This document shows positions 52,587 through 61,978 of a DNA stretch of 64,000 nucleotides, piece by piece (the stretch's first letter is position 1; each line of letters begins with the position of its first letter). A program made the translations under genes and the position numbers. Origin of the DNA: JBPOFM01 sp051252455 (GTDB lineage Bacteria > Bacteroidota > Bacteroidia > Flavobacteriales > Flavobacteriaceae). The notes below the pieces were generated by a model, which was not told the DNA's origin, did not search any database, and saw nothing but the letters and a program-made list of their open reading frames with translations. Location: positions 124,001 through 188,000 of the forward strand of contig JBPOFM010000006.1 in NCBI GenBank assembly GCA_051252455.1, in the 5' to 3' direction.

Positions 52587-53711
52587 GTGTTTTATGTTCA
52601 CTTTAAATGTTGTGCCTTCACCAACCACACTTTCTACTGCTATTGTACCACCTAATGATTCAATTTGGTTTTTTGTAATGTACAGCCCAATCCCCTCGGC
52701 ATTATCATTACCATGAAAGGTGTTGTAAAGTCCGAAAATTTCCTTTCCGAATTTTTCAAGATCAATACCAATACCATTATCGGTTAAACTTAAGGTGATT
52801 TGATCCGTACTAACTATAGAATCGACTTGTAGGAGAGGTGTCCTTTCCGGATGCGAATATTTGATGGCGTTGGAGGCTAAATTTAAAATTATACTTTCTA
52901 AATAAGCCTCATTACTATGAAGTATTAGATCGTTACTGACATTATTGACAATCATTGCTTTTTTGTCATTAATTTCCAATTCCAATAATTTCAAAACTTT
53001 ATTGACATACTGGTTAAAATTCAATGGTTTAAGCTCAATTTTCAATGTCAGCTGCCTTGTGACAATTTCCCTCAAACTATCTATGGTATTAGACAAAGAA
53101 TCTGAAACTGTTTTTAAATGGTCGACAATTTCGTTTTTTTCTTCAGCTGATTCGGCATCGGTGTAAAATTTTAAGAGACTTTCAAAATTGCCCGCATGTT
53201 CCTTTAAATTGTGGGTGACAATATGCGCAAAGTTTTTTAGCTTTTTATTTTGATTGGTTATAATGCTTAAGCTTTGATTTTTACGTTCTTCATCTAACTT
53301 CTGCTGTGTAATATCAATTGTGGTGCCTATAAAACGGGTAGGTTGATTATCCGAATCGTAGGAAACAATCTTGCCCCGATCCAATACCCATTTGTAGGAA
53401 CCATCTCCACATAAAATGCGATGCTCGCTTCGATATTCTTTCGTGACACTTTGAACGTGATCGTTCACAACTTTCATAAGGTTGTCTAAATCATCAGGAT
53501 GTATTTGCTCGGTCCAATCTGTTTCTGACAGGTCCATTTCTGAATCTTTAAATCCAAAAATTATCCTCGATTCATTGGAATGGTAGACCTTGTTAGCGTT
53601 GATATCCCATTCCCAAACTCCGATATGGGAATTTTCTAAAGCATACTTTAATTTTAAGAAATTTATTTCTCTATCTGTTGGGGAACCTAAAGGCTGGTCA
53701 TCGGGCATCAT
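52569..53711 (-). CDS. PAS-domain sensor histidine kinase (soluble)
   Basis: A 380-aa cytosolic sensor kinase. PAS domain at about 25-135 (SHIGVWEWDINANKVYHSN, with the PAC part RFIGTTIDITQQK), then a dimerisation/phosphoacceptor helix where His167 sits in FAHIVTHNLKEHAGN, a divergent H-box (the usual E/D-P after His is NL), and a catalytic ATPase domain with N-box NLASNAIKYS, G1 LTDNGIGIDL and G2 EGIGLYITKNQIE. No response regulator lies beside it, so the partner is elsewhere. It may read a soluble or redox ligand. The stop codon lies within the shared terminator. Confidence 0.88.
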   Translation of the reverse strand: MMPDDQPLGSPTDREINFLKLKYALENSHIGVWEWDINANKVYHSNESRIIFGFKDSEMDLSETDWTEQIHPDDLDNLMKVVNDHVQSVTKEYRSEHRILCGDGSYKWVLDRGKIVSYDSDNQPTRFIGTTIDITQQKLDEERKNQSLSIITNQNKKLKNFAHIVTHNLKEHAGNFESLLKFYTDAESAEEKNEIVDHLKTVSDSLSNTIDSLREIVTRQLTLKIELKPLNFNQYVNKVLKLLELEINDKKAMIVNNVSNDLILHSNEAYLESIILNLASNAIKYSHPERTPLLQVDSIVSTDQITLSLTDNGIGIDLEKFGKEIFGLYNTFHGNDNAEGIGLYITKNQIESLGGTIAVESVVGEGTTFKVNIKHKKASH

Positions 53712-53799
53712 TCAATATATTAATATAAAACCTTATCGCTACTTTAACAAAAGTAACCTTTTTGACGACAACACGTCTTAAAAAGACGTTTAACTACAT

Positions 53800-54711
53800 T
53801 TATTTTCTTGGGTGGAACTTATTGAGCACCTCTTTTAAGTGACTTCGGTCTACATGCATATATATTTCTGTGGTGGTAATACTTTCATGGCCCAACATTA
53901 ATTGGATGGCGCGCAAATCGGCACCATTCTCAAGTAGATGTGTTGCAAATGAATGTCGAAAGGTGTGTGGAGAAATGGTTTTGTTTAAGTTGATTTTTGC
54001 TGCCAATCTTTTTATGATCGTGAAAATCATGGCGCGTGTCAATTGTTTGCCACGATGGTTTAAAAACAAGGTGTCTTTGTGATCTTGATGGACAGAAATC
54101 ATTGTTCGAACGTCCCTAATATATCTATTGATGATTTTTTGAGTCGGATATCCAATGGGAACAAATCGCTGTTTGTCGCCCTTGCCAGTGACTTTTATAA
54201 ATCCTTCATCAAAAAACAGATCCGAAATTTTGAGATTGGTTAGTTCGCTTACACGGAGTCCACAGCTGTAGAGTGTTTCTAAAATCGTGCGATCGCGTTC
54301 GCCTATCCTGATGTTATTATATTCATGCGTTAGATTGATGGCGGCAATTAATCTATCAATATCTGCGAGACTTAAAGTGTCAGGGAGTTTTCTTCCAATT
54401 TTTGGGGATTCGATTAAATCGAGTGGGTTAGTGGTTCTATAATCTTCAAAAACTAAATAGCTGAAAAAGCTCCTCAACCCAGAAATAATTCTTGATTGTG
54501 ACCGTGCATTATGCGATTTTGAAACCGCATAAATAAACTCTTGAATTTTATGATGATCTATTTCTATTGGCGAGGTATTTATGTCATTTGAATAAAGATA
54601 CTTCACTAATTTATTCAGGTCATATTCATAGCTTATAATAGAATTTTTTGAGAGCCCACGCTCTATTTTGAGGTAATTTTTATAATCATTAATTGCATTT
54701 TGCCATTTCAT
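53800..54711 (-). CDS. xerD: Site-specific tyrosine recombinase XerD-like
   Basis: Chromosome-dimer resolution recombinase. I use ATG 54711 (MKWQNAINDYKNYLKIERGLS), since the longer frame adds a non-family N-terminus. The SAM-like N-domain (about 3-90) and catalytic domain are complete: Arg153 in CGLRVSEL, Lys177 in TGKGDKQR, His249/Arg252 in HTFRHSFATHLL, His275 in LGHES and Tyr284 in EIYMH. At 303 aa it is the standard XerD size. It is alone, not beside integron or phage genes, which argues for the housekeeping recombinase. Confidence 0.9.
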   Translation of the reverse strand: MKWQNAINDYKNYLKIERGLSKNSIISYEYDLNKLVKYLYSNDINTSPIEIDHHKIQEFIYAVSKSHNARSQSRIISGLRSFFSYLVFEDYRTTNPLDLIESPKIGRKLPDTLSLADIDRLIAAINLTHEYNNIRIGERDRTILETLYSCGLRVSELTNLKISDLFFDEGFIKVTGKGDKQRFVPIGYPTQKIINRYIRDVRTMISVHQDHKDTLFLNHRGKQLTRAMIFTIIKRLAAKINLNKTISPHTFRHSFATHLLENGADLRAIQLMLGHESITTTEIYMHVDRSHLKEVLNKFHPRK

Positions 54712-54931
54712 GACCGTAAAAATAGCATAAATCAATGATTTACAGAACGAATATATACGCAATATGTCGTATTTAAAAATTTTATTGTTAATAACCTATT
54801 TTGTATATAACTGATATTAAGTTATTTAAAATAATATGTTCACAAGATTGTTAATAACTGTTCTATTTATTTTTAATATGTCGAAAAAATGTGTTTAGTT
54901 TGTAGTAATCAATTTTAAAAACTTAAATATT

Positions 54932-55537
54932 ATGAAAAAATTAGTTGTAATGGCTGCTGTTGCAGTCTTTGGTTTCTCTCAAGCTCAAGCTCAAGAAGAA
55001 ATTCAATTTGGTGTGAAAGCAGGTGTTAATTTCGCTAAACTTACTGGTGACGCTGTAGAAGATGCAGATGGAAGAACAGGATTCCACATTGGTGGTGTTG
55101 TAGAAATTCCAATTTCTGAGAAATTTTCTGTTCAACCAGAATTATTGTATTCTCAACAAGGTCTTCAGTCAAAAGAATCTTTTGAAGGAATTGAGTATGA
55201 ATCAAAATTGAAATTGGATTACATTCACGTTCCTGTAATGGCCAAATTCTATGTAACTGAAGGTTTTGCCATTGAGGCCGGTCCACAATTTGGATTTAAT
55301 GTGAGTGCTAAAGAAGAATATAGTGTAGGTGATGATTCTGAAGAAGATGATCTTGACAATGTTGCAGGTTTTGATTTATCTCTAGGTGCTGGTGTTTCTT
55401 ATAAATTGGATAATGGTCTATTTTTTGGGGGTCGCTACATGTTTGGTTTGTCGAATGTAAACGAAGACGAAGAAGAGGGATTTGATGACAATTTAACTAA
55501 CTCTGTTTTGAGTTTGTCAGTTGGTTTCATGTTTTAA
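54932..55537 (+). CDS. Small outer-membrane beta-barrel protein 1
   Basis: A 201-aa porin-like protein. Signal peptide to residue 20 (MAAVAVFGFSQAQAQ), then about eight amphipathic strands (GVKAGVNFAKLTGD, FHIGGVVEIPISEKFSVQPELLYSQQGLQ, FAIEAGPQFGFNVSA, ...NSVLSLSVGFMF) with C-terminal Phe, as in the OMP_b-brl_2 family of bacteroidetes. An acidic loop (DDSEEDDLDN) is typical. It is first of a cluster of such genes and has its own strong terminator. Function unknown, probably structural or small-solute. Confidence 0.9.
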   Translation: MKKLVVMAAVAVFGFSQAQAQEEIQFGVKAGVNFAKLTGDAVEDADGRTGFHIGGVVEIPISEKFSVQPELLYSQQGLQSKESFEGIEYESKLKLDYIHVPVMAKFYVTEGFAIEAGPQFGFNVSAKEEYSVGDDSEEDDLDNVAGFDLSLGAGVSYKLDNGLFFGGRYMFGLSNVNEDEEEGFDDNLTNSVLSLSVGFMF

Positions 55538-55558
55538 CATTTGAGCAATAATTTTTAT

Positions 55559-55598
55559 AAAACCGAAGTGAACAGCTTCGGTTTTTTTTTTTTTTTTT
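55559..55598 (+). terminator. Rho-independent terminator after OMP 1
   Basis: AAAACCGAAG and CTTCGGTTTT form a perfect stem with a 7-nt loop, followed by a run of 17 T. Confidence 0.92.
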
Positions 55599-55645
55599 AC
55601 TTATTTTAGTTTGAATGTTATATGAAATTCATAAATTATTAAAAT

Positions 55646-56230
55646 ATGCAAAGAATCTGTATTCTCACACTTTTTCTATCGCTATCTATGGCAATTGGTA
55701 ATGCGCAAGATGTAAAGTTTGGTCTAAAAGGAGGCGTCAATTATTCTAATGCATCAGAAGAAAATTTTGTGACTACTGGAATTACTTCGTGTCATCTTGG
55801 TGGCATGATGGAGGCGCTTTATGATGAAAAAATTGCCATCCAACCAGAGATTTTGTATATGGTTCAAGGATTTGATTTTACGTCTCGAGATACTAATTTG
55901 AGATCATTCAAGCTGTCATATGTACATGTACCTTTTATGTTGAAGTATTATGTTATGGATAAATTTTCAATAGAAGCAGGACCACAAATTGGATTTTTAA
56001 GTTCTGCCAAAATTGAAAGCGATGTTCCTAATGATTCAGTTGCTGGTGATGTCAAAGATTTAATGAGATCGAATGAATTAAGTTTGAATATTGGCGTCAC
56101 TCTATACGCGTTTGATGACTTACATGTCAATGCGAGATATTCCCATGGAGTCACCAATGCGATCAATCAATTGTCAGATGAAAACTTCAAAAATCGTGTT
56201 CTTCAGTTTTCTATAGGTTATTTTTTCTAA
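55646..56230 (+). CDS. Small outer-membrane beta-barrel protein 2
   Basis: A 194-aa paralogue of the 54932 gene: signal peptide (to about 20, AIGNAQD), then strands KFGLKGGVNYSNASEE, IAIQPEILYMVQGFDF, VHVPFMLKYYVMDKFSIEAGPQIGFLSSA and the end VLQFSIGYFF. The pattern of conserved Gly and Pro-Glu-x-Leu-Tyr positions shows common descent with OMP 1. Function not known. Confidence 0.88.
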   Translation: MQRICILTLFLSLSMAIGNAQDVKFGLKGGVNYSNASEENFVTTGITSCHLGGMMEALYDEKIAIQPEILYMVQGFDFTSRDTNLRSFKLSYVHVPFMLKYYVMDKFSIEAGPQIGFLSSAKIESDVPNDSVAGDVKDLMRSNELSLNIGVTLYAFDDLHVNARYSHGVTNAINQLSDENFKNRVLQFSIGYFF

Positions 56231-56395
56231 ATCAGTCGTTTTCATTTATCAGAAAAGCCTCTTAATTATTAAAATTATCAACATACATTGTTGAAAATCA
56301 GTTAATTAAAAATATAGTATTTTATTCTTTCTAGATTCAAAAATTGTCACATCATTTGCGGCTTGAAAATTTTAAACTAAAAATCTCAACCAATT

Positions 56396-57038
56396 ATGAA
56401 AAAAGTATTAATTATTGCTGCTGTTGCAGTATTTGGATTCTCAAATGTATATGCTCAATAAGTAGAAACTCCTGCTTACGGATTTGAACAAGGAAATGTT
56501 TTTTTGGAAGGTAATTTGCGCTACTCTTCTAATAAAGATAATAATGAGGCTGTAACCACTAATAGCAGTTTTGTTTTTACGCCTAAAGCTGGGTATTTCG
56601 TGACAGAAGATTTAGCAGTAGGTGTTCAATTAGGGTTGTCTTCATACAAGGAGAAAGTAGAATTAGAAGATGAGGACTTCGAAGAGAAAGTTAATCGTTA
56701 TGGAGCAGGTGTATTTGCACGTTACTATTTTTTAGATCTTGGACAACGTTTTAAAACTTATGGTGAAGTGGGAGTTAACATTAATGGGTCTAAATATGAT
56801 GACGGTACTGATGGAACAGATGATATTGATGAAAATGGTTTTGGTGCAGGTTTAGGTTTAGGAATCAACTACTTTGTTACTGAAAACATAGCTATTTCTT
56901 TTGGGCTTTCAGATGTATTATAATTCGTCAAATTTTGATATCGACGGAGCGGAGAGTGAATCAGAATTCAATGCTAATTTGAATGTATTCAACAATTTTT
57001 TTGCAACGGCTCAATTTGGATTGTTGTTTAAATTGTAA
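56396..57038 (+). pseudogene. Inactivated outer-membrane beta-barrel gene
   Basis: ATG 56396 starts MKKVLIIAAVAVFGFSNVYAQ, a complete signal peptide nearly the same as in OMP 1, but codon 22 is TAA (56459-56461). The same frame goes on open (VETPAYGFEQGNVFLEGNLR...FGLSDVL) to 56923, where a second stop follows. The remaining strands (YYNSSNFDIDGAESESEF, ...ATAQFGLLFKL) continue in another frame to TAA 57036-57038. So one nonsense mutation and one frameshift break a gene of about 213 codons. It still has a terminator. Confidence 0.9.
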
Positions 57039-57058
57039 AAGCTTAAATAGTTTTATAA

Positions 57059-57087
57059 TAAACCACTTGGAAACGAGTGGTTTTTTT
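57059..57087 (+). terminator. Terminator after the OMP pseudogene
   Basis: AAACCACT and AGTGGTTT pair over 8 bp with a 7-8 nt loop and a T7 run, ending 29 bp before aroQ. Confidence 0.85.
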
Positions 57088-57115
57088 ATGCCTCATTTTT
57101 TGATATATTTACTTT

Positions 57116-57532
57116 ATGAAAAAATTAATCATCATCAATGGGCCAAATCTCAATCTTCTTGGGACGCGAGAGCCTGAGTTATACGGTAGCTTGTCTTTTA
57201 CAGAGTTCCTTGAGAAGTTGGCTCAAAAATATCCGAATGTTGCTCTAGAGCATTATCAATCCAATGTAGAAGGCGAATTGATCAACAAGTTACAAGAAGT
57301 TGGCTTTTCCTATGACGGCATCATTTTGAATGCCGCAGCGTATACACATACATCTGTAGGAATTGGTGATGCTGTAAAAGCGATCACAACACCCGTTGTG
57401 GAAGTGCATATTACAAATACCTTCAATAGAGAGAAATTTAGACATAAATCATTTATTTCGGCGAATGCCAAAGGTGTCATTCTTGGCTTTGGCCTTCAAA
57501 GTTACGAGCTGGCTGTACAGAGTTTTATTTAA
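57116..57532 (+). CDS. aroQ: 3-dehydroquinate dehydratase, type II
   Basis: Type II dehydroquinase of the shikimate pathway; converts 3-dehydroquinate to 3-dehydroshikimate. INGPNLNLLGTREPELYG (7-24) with catalytic Tyr23, NAAAYTHTSVGIGDAV (substrate loop) and VEVHITNTFNREKFRHKS (His about 101, Arg) are all present. At 138 aa it is standard for a dodecameric enzyme. It sits inside the outer-membrane protein cluster, probably by chance of gene order, and ends 14 bp before OMP 3. Confidence 0.95.
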   Translation: MKKLIIINGPNLNLLGTREPELYGSLSFTEFLEKLAQKYPNVALEHYQSNVEGELINKLQEVGFSYDGIILNAAAYTHTSVGIGDAVKAITTPVVEVHITNTFNREKFRHKSFISANAKGVILGFGLQSYELAVQSFI

Positions 57533-57546
57533 CCCCAGATTTTTAT

Positions 57547-58149
57547 ATGAAAAAGTTAGTATTTGCAGTACTTATGTCTGCTTCAATACATGCCTTAGCG
57601 CAAGACATTGAAACGTCCAACAAAAAAAATGTTCAATTCGGAATTTCGCTTGGCTATATCGGTGCTTTCGCGAAATCCACTGTAGAAATTGATCAGGACA
57701 ATACTTCGATTTCCAGTGAAAATTCCGAAGGAGGTATAAGCATAGGGCTTTCAGCAAACATCAAATTGTCCCAAAAATTTTACTTGCAGCCTAGTGCTCA
57801 ATATGCTTTTGTTGATGATGAAACTTTCTTATTTGTTCCTGTGATGTTAAAATATGATGTAGCAAACGGATTTAACCTGATGGCAGGACCACAAGGTTCT
57901 TTCAGTTTTGGTGATAAACAGGGTTTGCCAATTAATACCTTTGGATTAGATGCCAGTTTTGGTGCCGGTTACGATTTTAACGAGCATTTTTATTTGGAAG
58001 CTCGCTATGCTTTTGAGTTGACAAATAGGACTCCAGATGGCATAAAAGAATCCTCCCTGGATGGAATAGACCCTTTGATATCTACACAAACAATCGATTT
58101 AAAAACAAAACTGAATTCGATTCATGTGACGATTGGTTATCGTTTTTAG
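57547..58149 (+). CDS. Small outer-membrane beta-barrel protein 3
   Basis: A 200-aa relative of OMP 1 and 2: signal peptide (to about 19, IHALAQD), then strands NVQFGISLGYIGAFAKST, FYLQPSAQYAFVDD, VPVMLKYDVANGFNLMAGPQGSFSFGD, HFYLEARYAFELTNRT and the end IHVTIGYRF. It follows aroQ by 14 bp, so it may be cotranscribed with it. Function unknown. Confidence 0.87.
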   Translation: MKKLVFAVLMSASIHALAQDIETSNKKNVQFGISLGYIGAFAKSTVEIDQDNTSISSENSEGGISIGLSANIKLSQKFYLQPSAQYAFVDDETFLFVPVMLKYDVANGFNLMAGPQGSFSFGDKQGLPINTFGLDASFGAGYDFNEHFYLEARYAFELTNRTPDGIKESSLDGIDPLISTQTIDLKTKLNSIHVTIGYRF

Positions 58150-58165
58150 TTTATACGTTTGGAAT

Positions 58166-58198
58166 AAAAAAAGACGATTCACATGAATCGTCTTTTTT
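58166..58198. terminator. Terminator between OMP 3 and lpdA
   Basis: GACGATTC and GAATCGTC pair over 8 bp with a short loop, with A6 before and T6 after, so it can end transcription from both sides. Confidence 0.9.
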
Positions 58199-58228
58199 AT
58201 AAAATTCCGTTTTATAACTCTGCCTTAT

Positions 58229-59605
58229 CTAAAGATGAATCACTTCATCATACGCAGCAGCAACTGCTTCCATAACAGCTTCACTCATTGTTGGATGTGG
58301 ATGGACAGCTTTTAAGACTTCGTGTCCTGTGGTTTCCAATTTACGTCCTAAAACCGCTTCCGCAATCATGTCTGTCACGCCTGCACCAATCATGTGGCAG
58401 CCTAACCATTCGCCGTATTTGGCATCGAAGATCACTTTTACAAAACCATCTTTCGCACCGGATGCACTTGCCTTACCAGAAGCCGAAAAAGGGAATTTTC
58501 CAACTTTGATGTCCAATCCTTTTTCTTTTGCCTGCTTTTCGGTCAATCCGACACTTGCAATTTCTGGGTAGCAATAGGTACAGCCCGGAATGTTTCCGTA
58601 ATCCAAAGTTTCAACATGCTGTCCAGCGATCTTTTCAACGCATAGAATTCCTTCTGCAGACGCAACGTGTGCCAAGGCTTGTCCTGGCGTCACATCACCA
58701 ATTGCATAATAACCAGGAATGTTGGTTTGATAATAATCATTGACCAATATTTTATCTCTATCTACTGCGATGCCAACGTCTTCCAAACCGATATTTTCAA
58801 TATTGGATTTGATGCCCACTGCAGACAGAATGATATCAGCTTCTATTGTTTCTTCACCTTTTGCAGTTTTCACCGTTGCAGTTACGCCTTTTCCAGAGGT
58901 CTCCACTTTAGTGACTTCAGATGAAGTCATGATAGTGATACCACTTTTCTTGAATGATTTTTCCAATTGTTTGGAGACCTCTTCATCTTCCACAGGAACG
59001 ATATTTGGTAAAAATTCTACCACAGTTACTTCAGTACCCATAGAGTTATAGAAATAAGCAAACTCAACTCCAATTGCACCAGAACCAACAACAATCATTT
59101 TCTTTGGCTGCTCTTTAAGTGTCATTGCCTCTCTGTAACCAATCACTTTTTGGCCGTCTTGTTTTAAACTAGGTAATTCACGTGAACGAGCTCCAGTAGC
59201 AATAATAATATGGTCTGCACTATATTCTGTGCCATCAACATCTACTTTTTTGCCAGTCTTAAGTTTACCGAACCCATTGATGACATCGATTTTATTTTTT
59301 TTCATGAGGAATTGTACGCCTTTGCTCATGCCTTCTGCGACACCACGACTACGTTTTACAACCGCATCAAAATCTTTATCATATTCTTTGACTGAAAGAC
59401 CATAGTCTTCAGCATGTTTTAAATAATCGAATACTTGGGCCGATTTTAATAAAGCTTTTGTTGGAATACACCCCCAATTTAAACACACACCACCAAGACT
59501 TTCCTTTTCGATGATAGCTGTTTTAAAACCTAATTGTGACGCTCTGATCGCCGTTACGTAGCCTCCAGGACCACTTCCAAGAACAATAATATCGTATTTA
59601 CTCAT
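58229..59605 (-). CDS. lpdA: Dihydrolipoyl dehydrogenase (E3)
   Basis: FAD flavoprotein that reoxidises dihydrolipoamide for 2-oxoacid dehydrogenase and glycine cleavage complexes. FAD motif GSGPGGY (10-16), redox disulfide C41/C46 in GGVCLNWGCIPTKALL, NAD-site GSGAIGVEFAYF, and the C-terminal dimer His-Glu pair in HPHPTMSEAVMEA are intact. At 458 aa it is full length. It stands alone, so the complexes it serves are encoded elsewhere. Confidence 0.95.
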   Translation of the reverse strand: MSKYDIIVLGSGPGGYVTAIRASQLGFKTAIIEKESLGGVCLNWGCIPTKALLKSAQVFDYLKHAEDYGLSVKEYDKDFDAVVKRSRGVAEGMSKGVQFLMKKNKIDVINGFGKLKTGKKVDVDGTEYSADHIIIATGARSRELPSLKQDGQKVIGYREAMTLKEQPKKMIVVGSGAIGVEFAYFYNSMGTEVTVVEFLPNIVPVEDEEVSKQLEKSFKKSGITIMTSSEVTKVETSGKGVTATVKTAKGEETIEADIILSAVGIKSNIENIGLEDVGIAVDRDKILVNDYYQTNIPGYYAIGDVTPGQALAHVASAEGILCVEKIAGQHVETLDYGNIPGCTYCYPEIASVGLTEKQAKEKGLDIKVGKFPFSASGKASASGAKDGFVKVIFDAKYGEWLGCHMIGAGVTDMIAEAVLGRKLETTGHEVLKAVHPHPTMSEAVMEAVAAAYDEVIHL

Positions 59606-59764
59606 GAGAATTTTTTAATCTTAATTAGAAGTTACGAAGTTACAAAAACTAAATTTCAAATTGCAAATAACAGAATCCAAAATATATAATTGATGCTTCT
59701 GCCTAAATTTTATTTGTACGTAGCTTATTGTAACATAAGATCAATTTTATGGTAACTTTAAGTT

Positions 59765-61945
59765 TCACTCTTTTTTCAATAGAATCTTTTCATTTGTGAA
59801 TTGATTGGCTTCATCTAAAAAAGCAATCATCAAAGGCCAATTACTATTTGGTTCAAAGTTATGTTTGTATTGTTTGGAGGTTTTCACAACTAAAACGTCA
59901 CCTTCCATTTGCGCTGAACTGATAAAGGCGCCTGTTGAATTGTCAACAGATTTATTCAACTTATCCAATCCTGAAACTGAATATCCCTTTGGAACATTAA
60001 AACGAATGGTATAGTTATAGCTTCTTGGATAGTCCATATAAATGTTTTCGGTACGACCTCGTTCTTTATCTGTCACGTCGATTTGTCCTCCAATCAATTT
60101 TCCAATTTCTACAATATAATTAGGACCAGCTTTTTTGACTAAATTATCGCTTTTTGCTTTAAAACTTTCAGAAAATGTAAAGTAAGTTTCCAAGCCATAG
60201 CGTCCTGTCGCATCTATATTATAAGTGTAATCCTCAACCTCTTTGACATCGAACTCACCTTTGGCATTGTTTTCAAAGCGTTCCATTTGCTTTTCTTTGA
60301 GTTTTTCGATGAGGGAATTCAATTCACCTTCAACTTTAAGGTTCAACTTTTTATTTTTAATCAGTTCAATATAAGGTTGGGTATCATCTGTGAGCGCGTA
60401 GTCTTCCTTGAGATAATCATTGAGCAATAAACGGTCTGGCTGTTGTTCAGATTTTTCGTGACCTTTATAACTGTTTTTTGAAGCGATAGAGAATCCCTCA
60501 AAATTATCATCTAAAGTTAATGTCATGATCTTTTTGGTTTCATTGTCCTTATAGCTAGAAGCAGGAAGGACACCTTCTTTGATGATGTCAATTTTCTTTT
60601 TAGTTGCAGACAACAAAAGCACTTCAGTTCCTTCATGTTGAGGGTCAATATAATTGACATCTGTATGAGGGCCGAACATACTCAAATATAAAGTTGGTGA
60701 GGTATTTATTTTTAGAGAAAGGTCTAGATTTTGCTGCAAAAGGAGATCTTCGATGGGACCATCATAACGATTTTTGGCTATGACAATTTCAAAATCAATT
60801 TTACTTTTTTCCAGATATATCATAAAACTATTTATGAATCCCGGTTGATACGTAATGGTAGTAGCGTTGTATTCATAGACATCGAATGGGTCATTTAAAA
60901 TTTTCGCTTCCTTCAGATAGTAGGCTTCGATAAAACGTGTTAAAAAATAATGACGCATAAAATAATACACAGCCGTTGTTTTTTCAGCATCATTTGTATA
61001 CGTCTTGCCCTTCAAGTAATCATAAACATGTCCAATATCGCCAGAAGGCTCAAACCAGGATTCATAAAATTTCAGAACTTCTTCCTTATTGACCGAAGAT
61101 TTTACTGTCGTTTCCTCCTTTGGTAAAAAAGCCATGGCATTATTTTCGAACCTTCCAGATCGTGCAAAGTATACTTGAAATTTATACGCGGGAAATTCAA
61201 CCAAAGGATAAACCCATCTCGGAAATTCATTTTTCTCAAGATCAGAGGCAACGAGTTCATAACGTCGCATGTTCTTTTTTTCTGTTGGGATTTCTTTCAA
61301 ATCTGGCGCTCCATTATACGAATTGAAGTTGATGAAGAAATCATTCTCGGTCTCAAAAAACAGCTTAAAATCCACAATCGGATAGTCTTCGCCCAAAACC
61401 GTTTCCACGGCATCAAATCCATATTGAATGGCACTTTTGAATTCTTCCGATATGTAGGAGTAATAATCGATTATATCACCCACCTCTAAATTGGCGATTG
61501 CTATTTTCGTTTCACCATCAACTTCAACAGCATCATTGTCCACGTCAACCTCTGTAGTTGAACCATCAGGCTTGATTATTTTGATTCCAACATATCGTTT
61601 TCCGTCTTTCTGTCCCCAAAAATAATAACCTTTTGATACCCGAAACCGTTTCTTATAGGTAAACTCTGAAAATTCTTCAACCGCGGCTTTATCTAGCAAT
61701 TTGATTCGTTTTCGTACCGAACTTATGTAAGTGACATTCTTTCCATATTTATGAAAATCGTAGTTTTCGTTTTTGTAAAGCACTACGGCAGATTCATTTT
61801 TCCATTTTTCAGGAATGTCCGTGATGTTTTTATAGGAATCGTTTTCACCCCAAAAAAAGTCTTTGACGGCCAACTCTTCTTTGCTTTGAGCAGTTGAGAA
61901 AATGGAATAGGAAAGCGTTAATAAAAGGAGTAATTTAAGTTTCAT
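59765..61945 (-). CDS. DUF3857 protein with a degenerate transglutaminase-like domain
   Basis: A 726-aa exported protein (signal peptide to about 19, FSTAQS). The N-terminal DUF3857 beta domain (about 50-270: RKRIKLLDKAAVEEF, EVGDIIDYYSYISEEF) is followed by a helical-plus-beta segment that aligns with the transglutaminase core of the neighbour at 61979, but where that protein has KYGDCKGMANL this one reads TITYQPGFINS, so the catalytic Cys is gone. The C-terminal beta domain ends FLDEANQFTNEKILLKK. It is probably non-enzymatic. It follows the intact paralogue by 33 bp in one unit. Confidence 0.85.
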   Translation of the reverse strand: MKLKLLLLLTLSYSIFSTAQSKEELAVKDFFWGENDSYKNITDIPEKWKNESAVVLYKNENYDFHKYGKNVTYISSVRKRIKLLDKAAVEEFSEFTYKKRFRVSKGYYFWGQKDGKRYVGIKIIKPDGSTTEVDVDNDAVEVDGETKIAIANLEVGDIIDYYSYISEEFKSAIQYGFDAVETVLGEDYPIVDFKLFFETENDFFINFNSYNGAPDLKEIPTEKKNMRRYELVASDLEKNEFPRWVYPLVEFPAYKFQVYFARSGRFENNAMAFLPKEETTVKSSVNKEEVLKFYESWFEPSGDIGHVYDYLKGKTYTNDAEKTTAVYYFMRHYFLTRFIEAYYLKEAKILNDPFDVYEYNATTITYQPGFINSFMIYLEKSKIDFEIVIAKNRYDGPIEDLLLQQNLDLSLKINTSPTLYLSMFGPHTDVNYIDPQHEGTEVLLLSATKKKIDIIKEGVLPASSYKDNETKKIMTLTLDDNFEGFSIASKNSYKGHEKSEQQPDRLLLNDYLKEDYALTDDTQPYIELIKNKKLNLKVEGELNSLIEKLKEKQMERFENNAKGEFDVKEVEDYTYNIDATGRYGLETYFTFSESFKAKSDNLVKKAGPNYIVEIGKLIGGQIDVTDKERGRTENIYMDYPRSYNYTIRFNVPKGYSVSGLDKLNKSVDNSTGAFISSAQMEGDVLVVKTSKQYKHNFEPNSNWPLMIAFLDEANQFTNEKILLKKE

Positions 61946-61978
61946 AAGATGGTTTTAATTTTTATTTCCACTGAACAA

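Noticed and set aside
53800..54711. Integron or phage integrase
   Set aside because: Standard XerD length and motifs, no integron insert or phage genes beside it, and it is about 29 kb from the cassette-like region.
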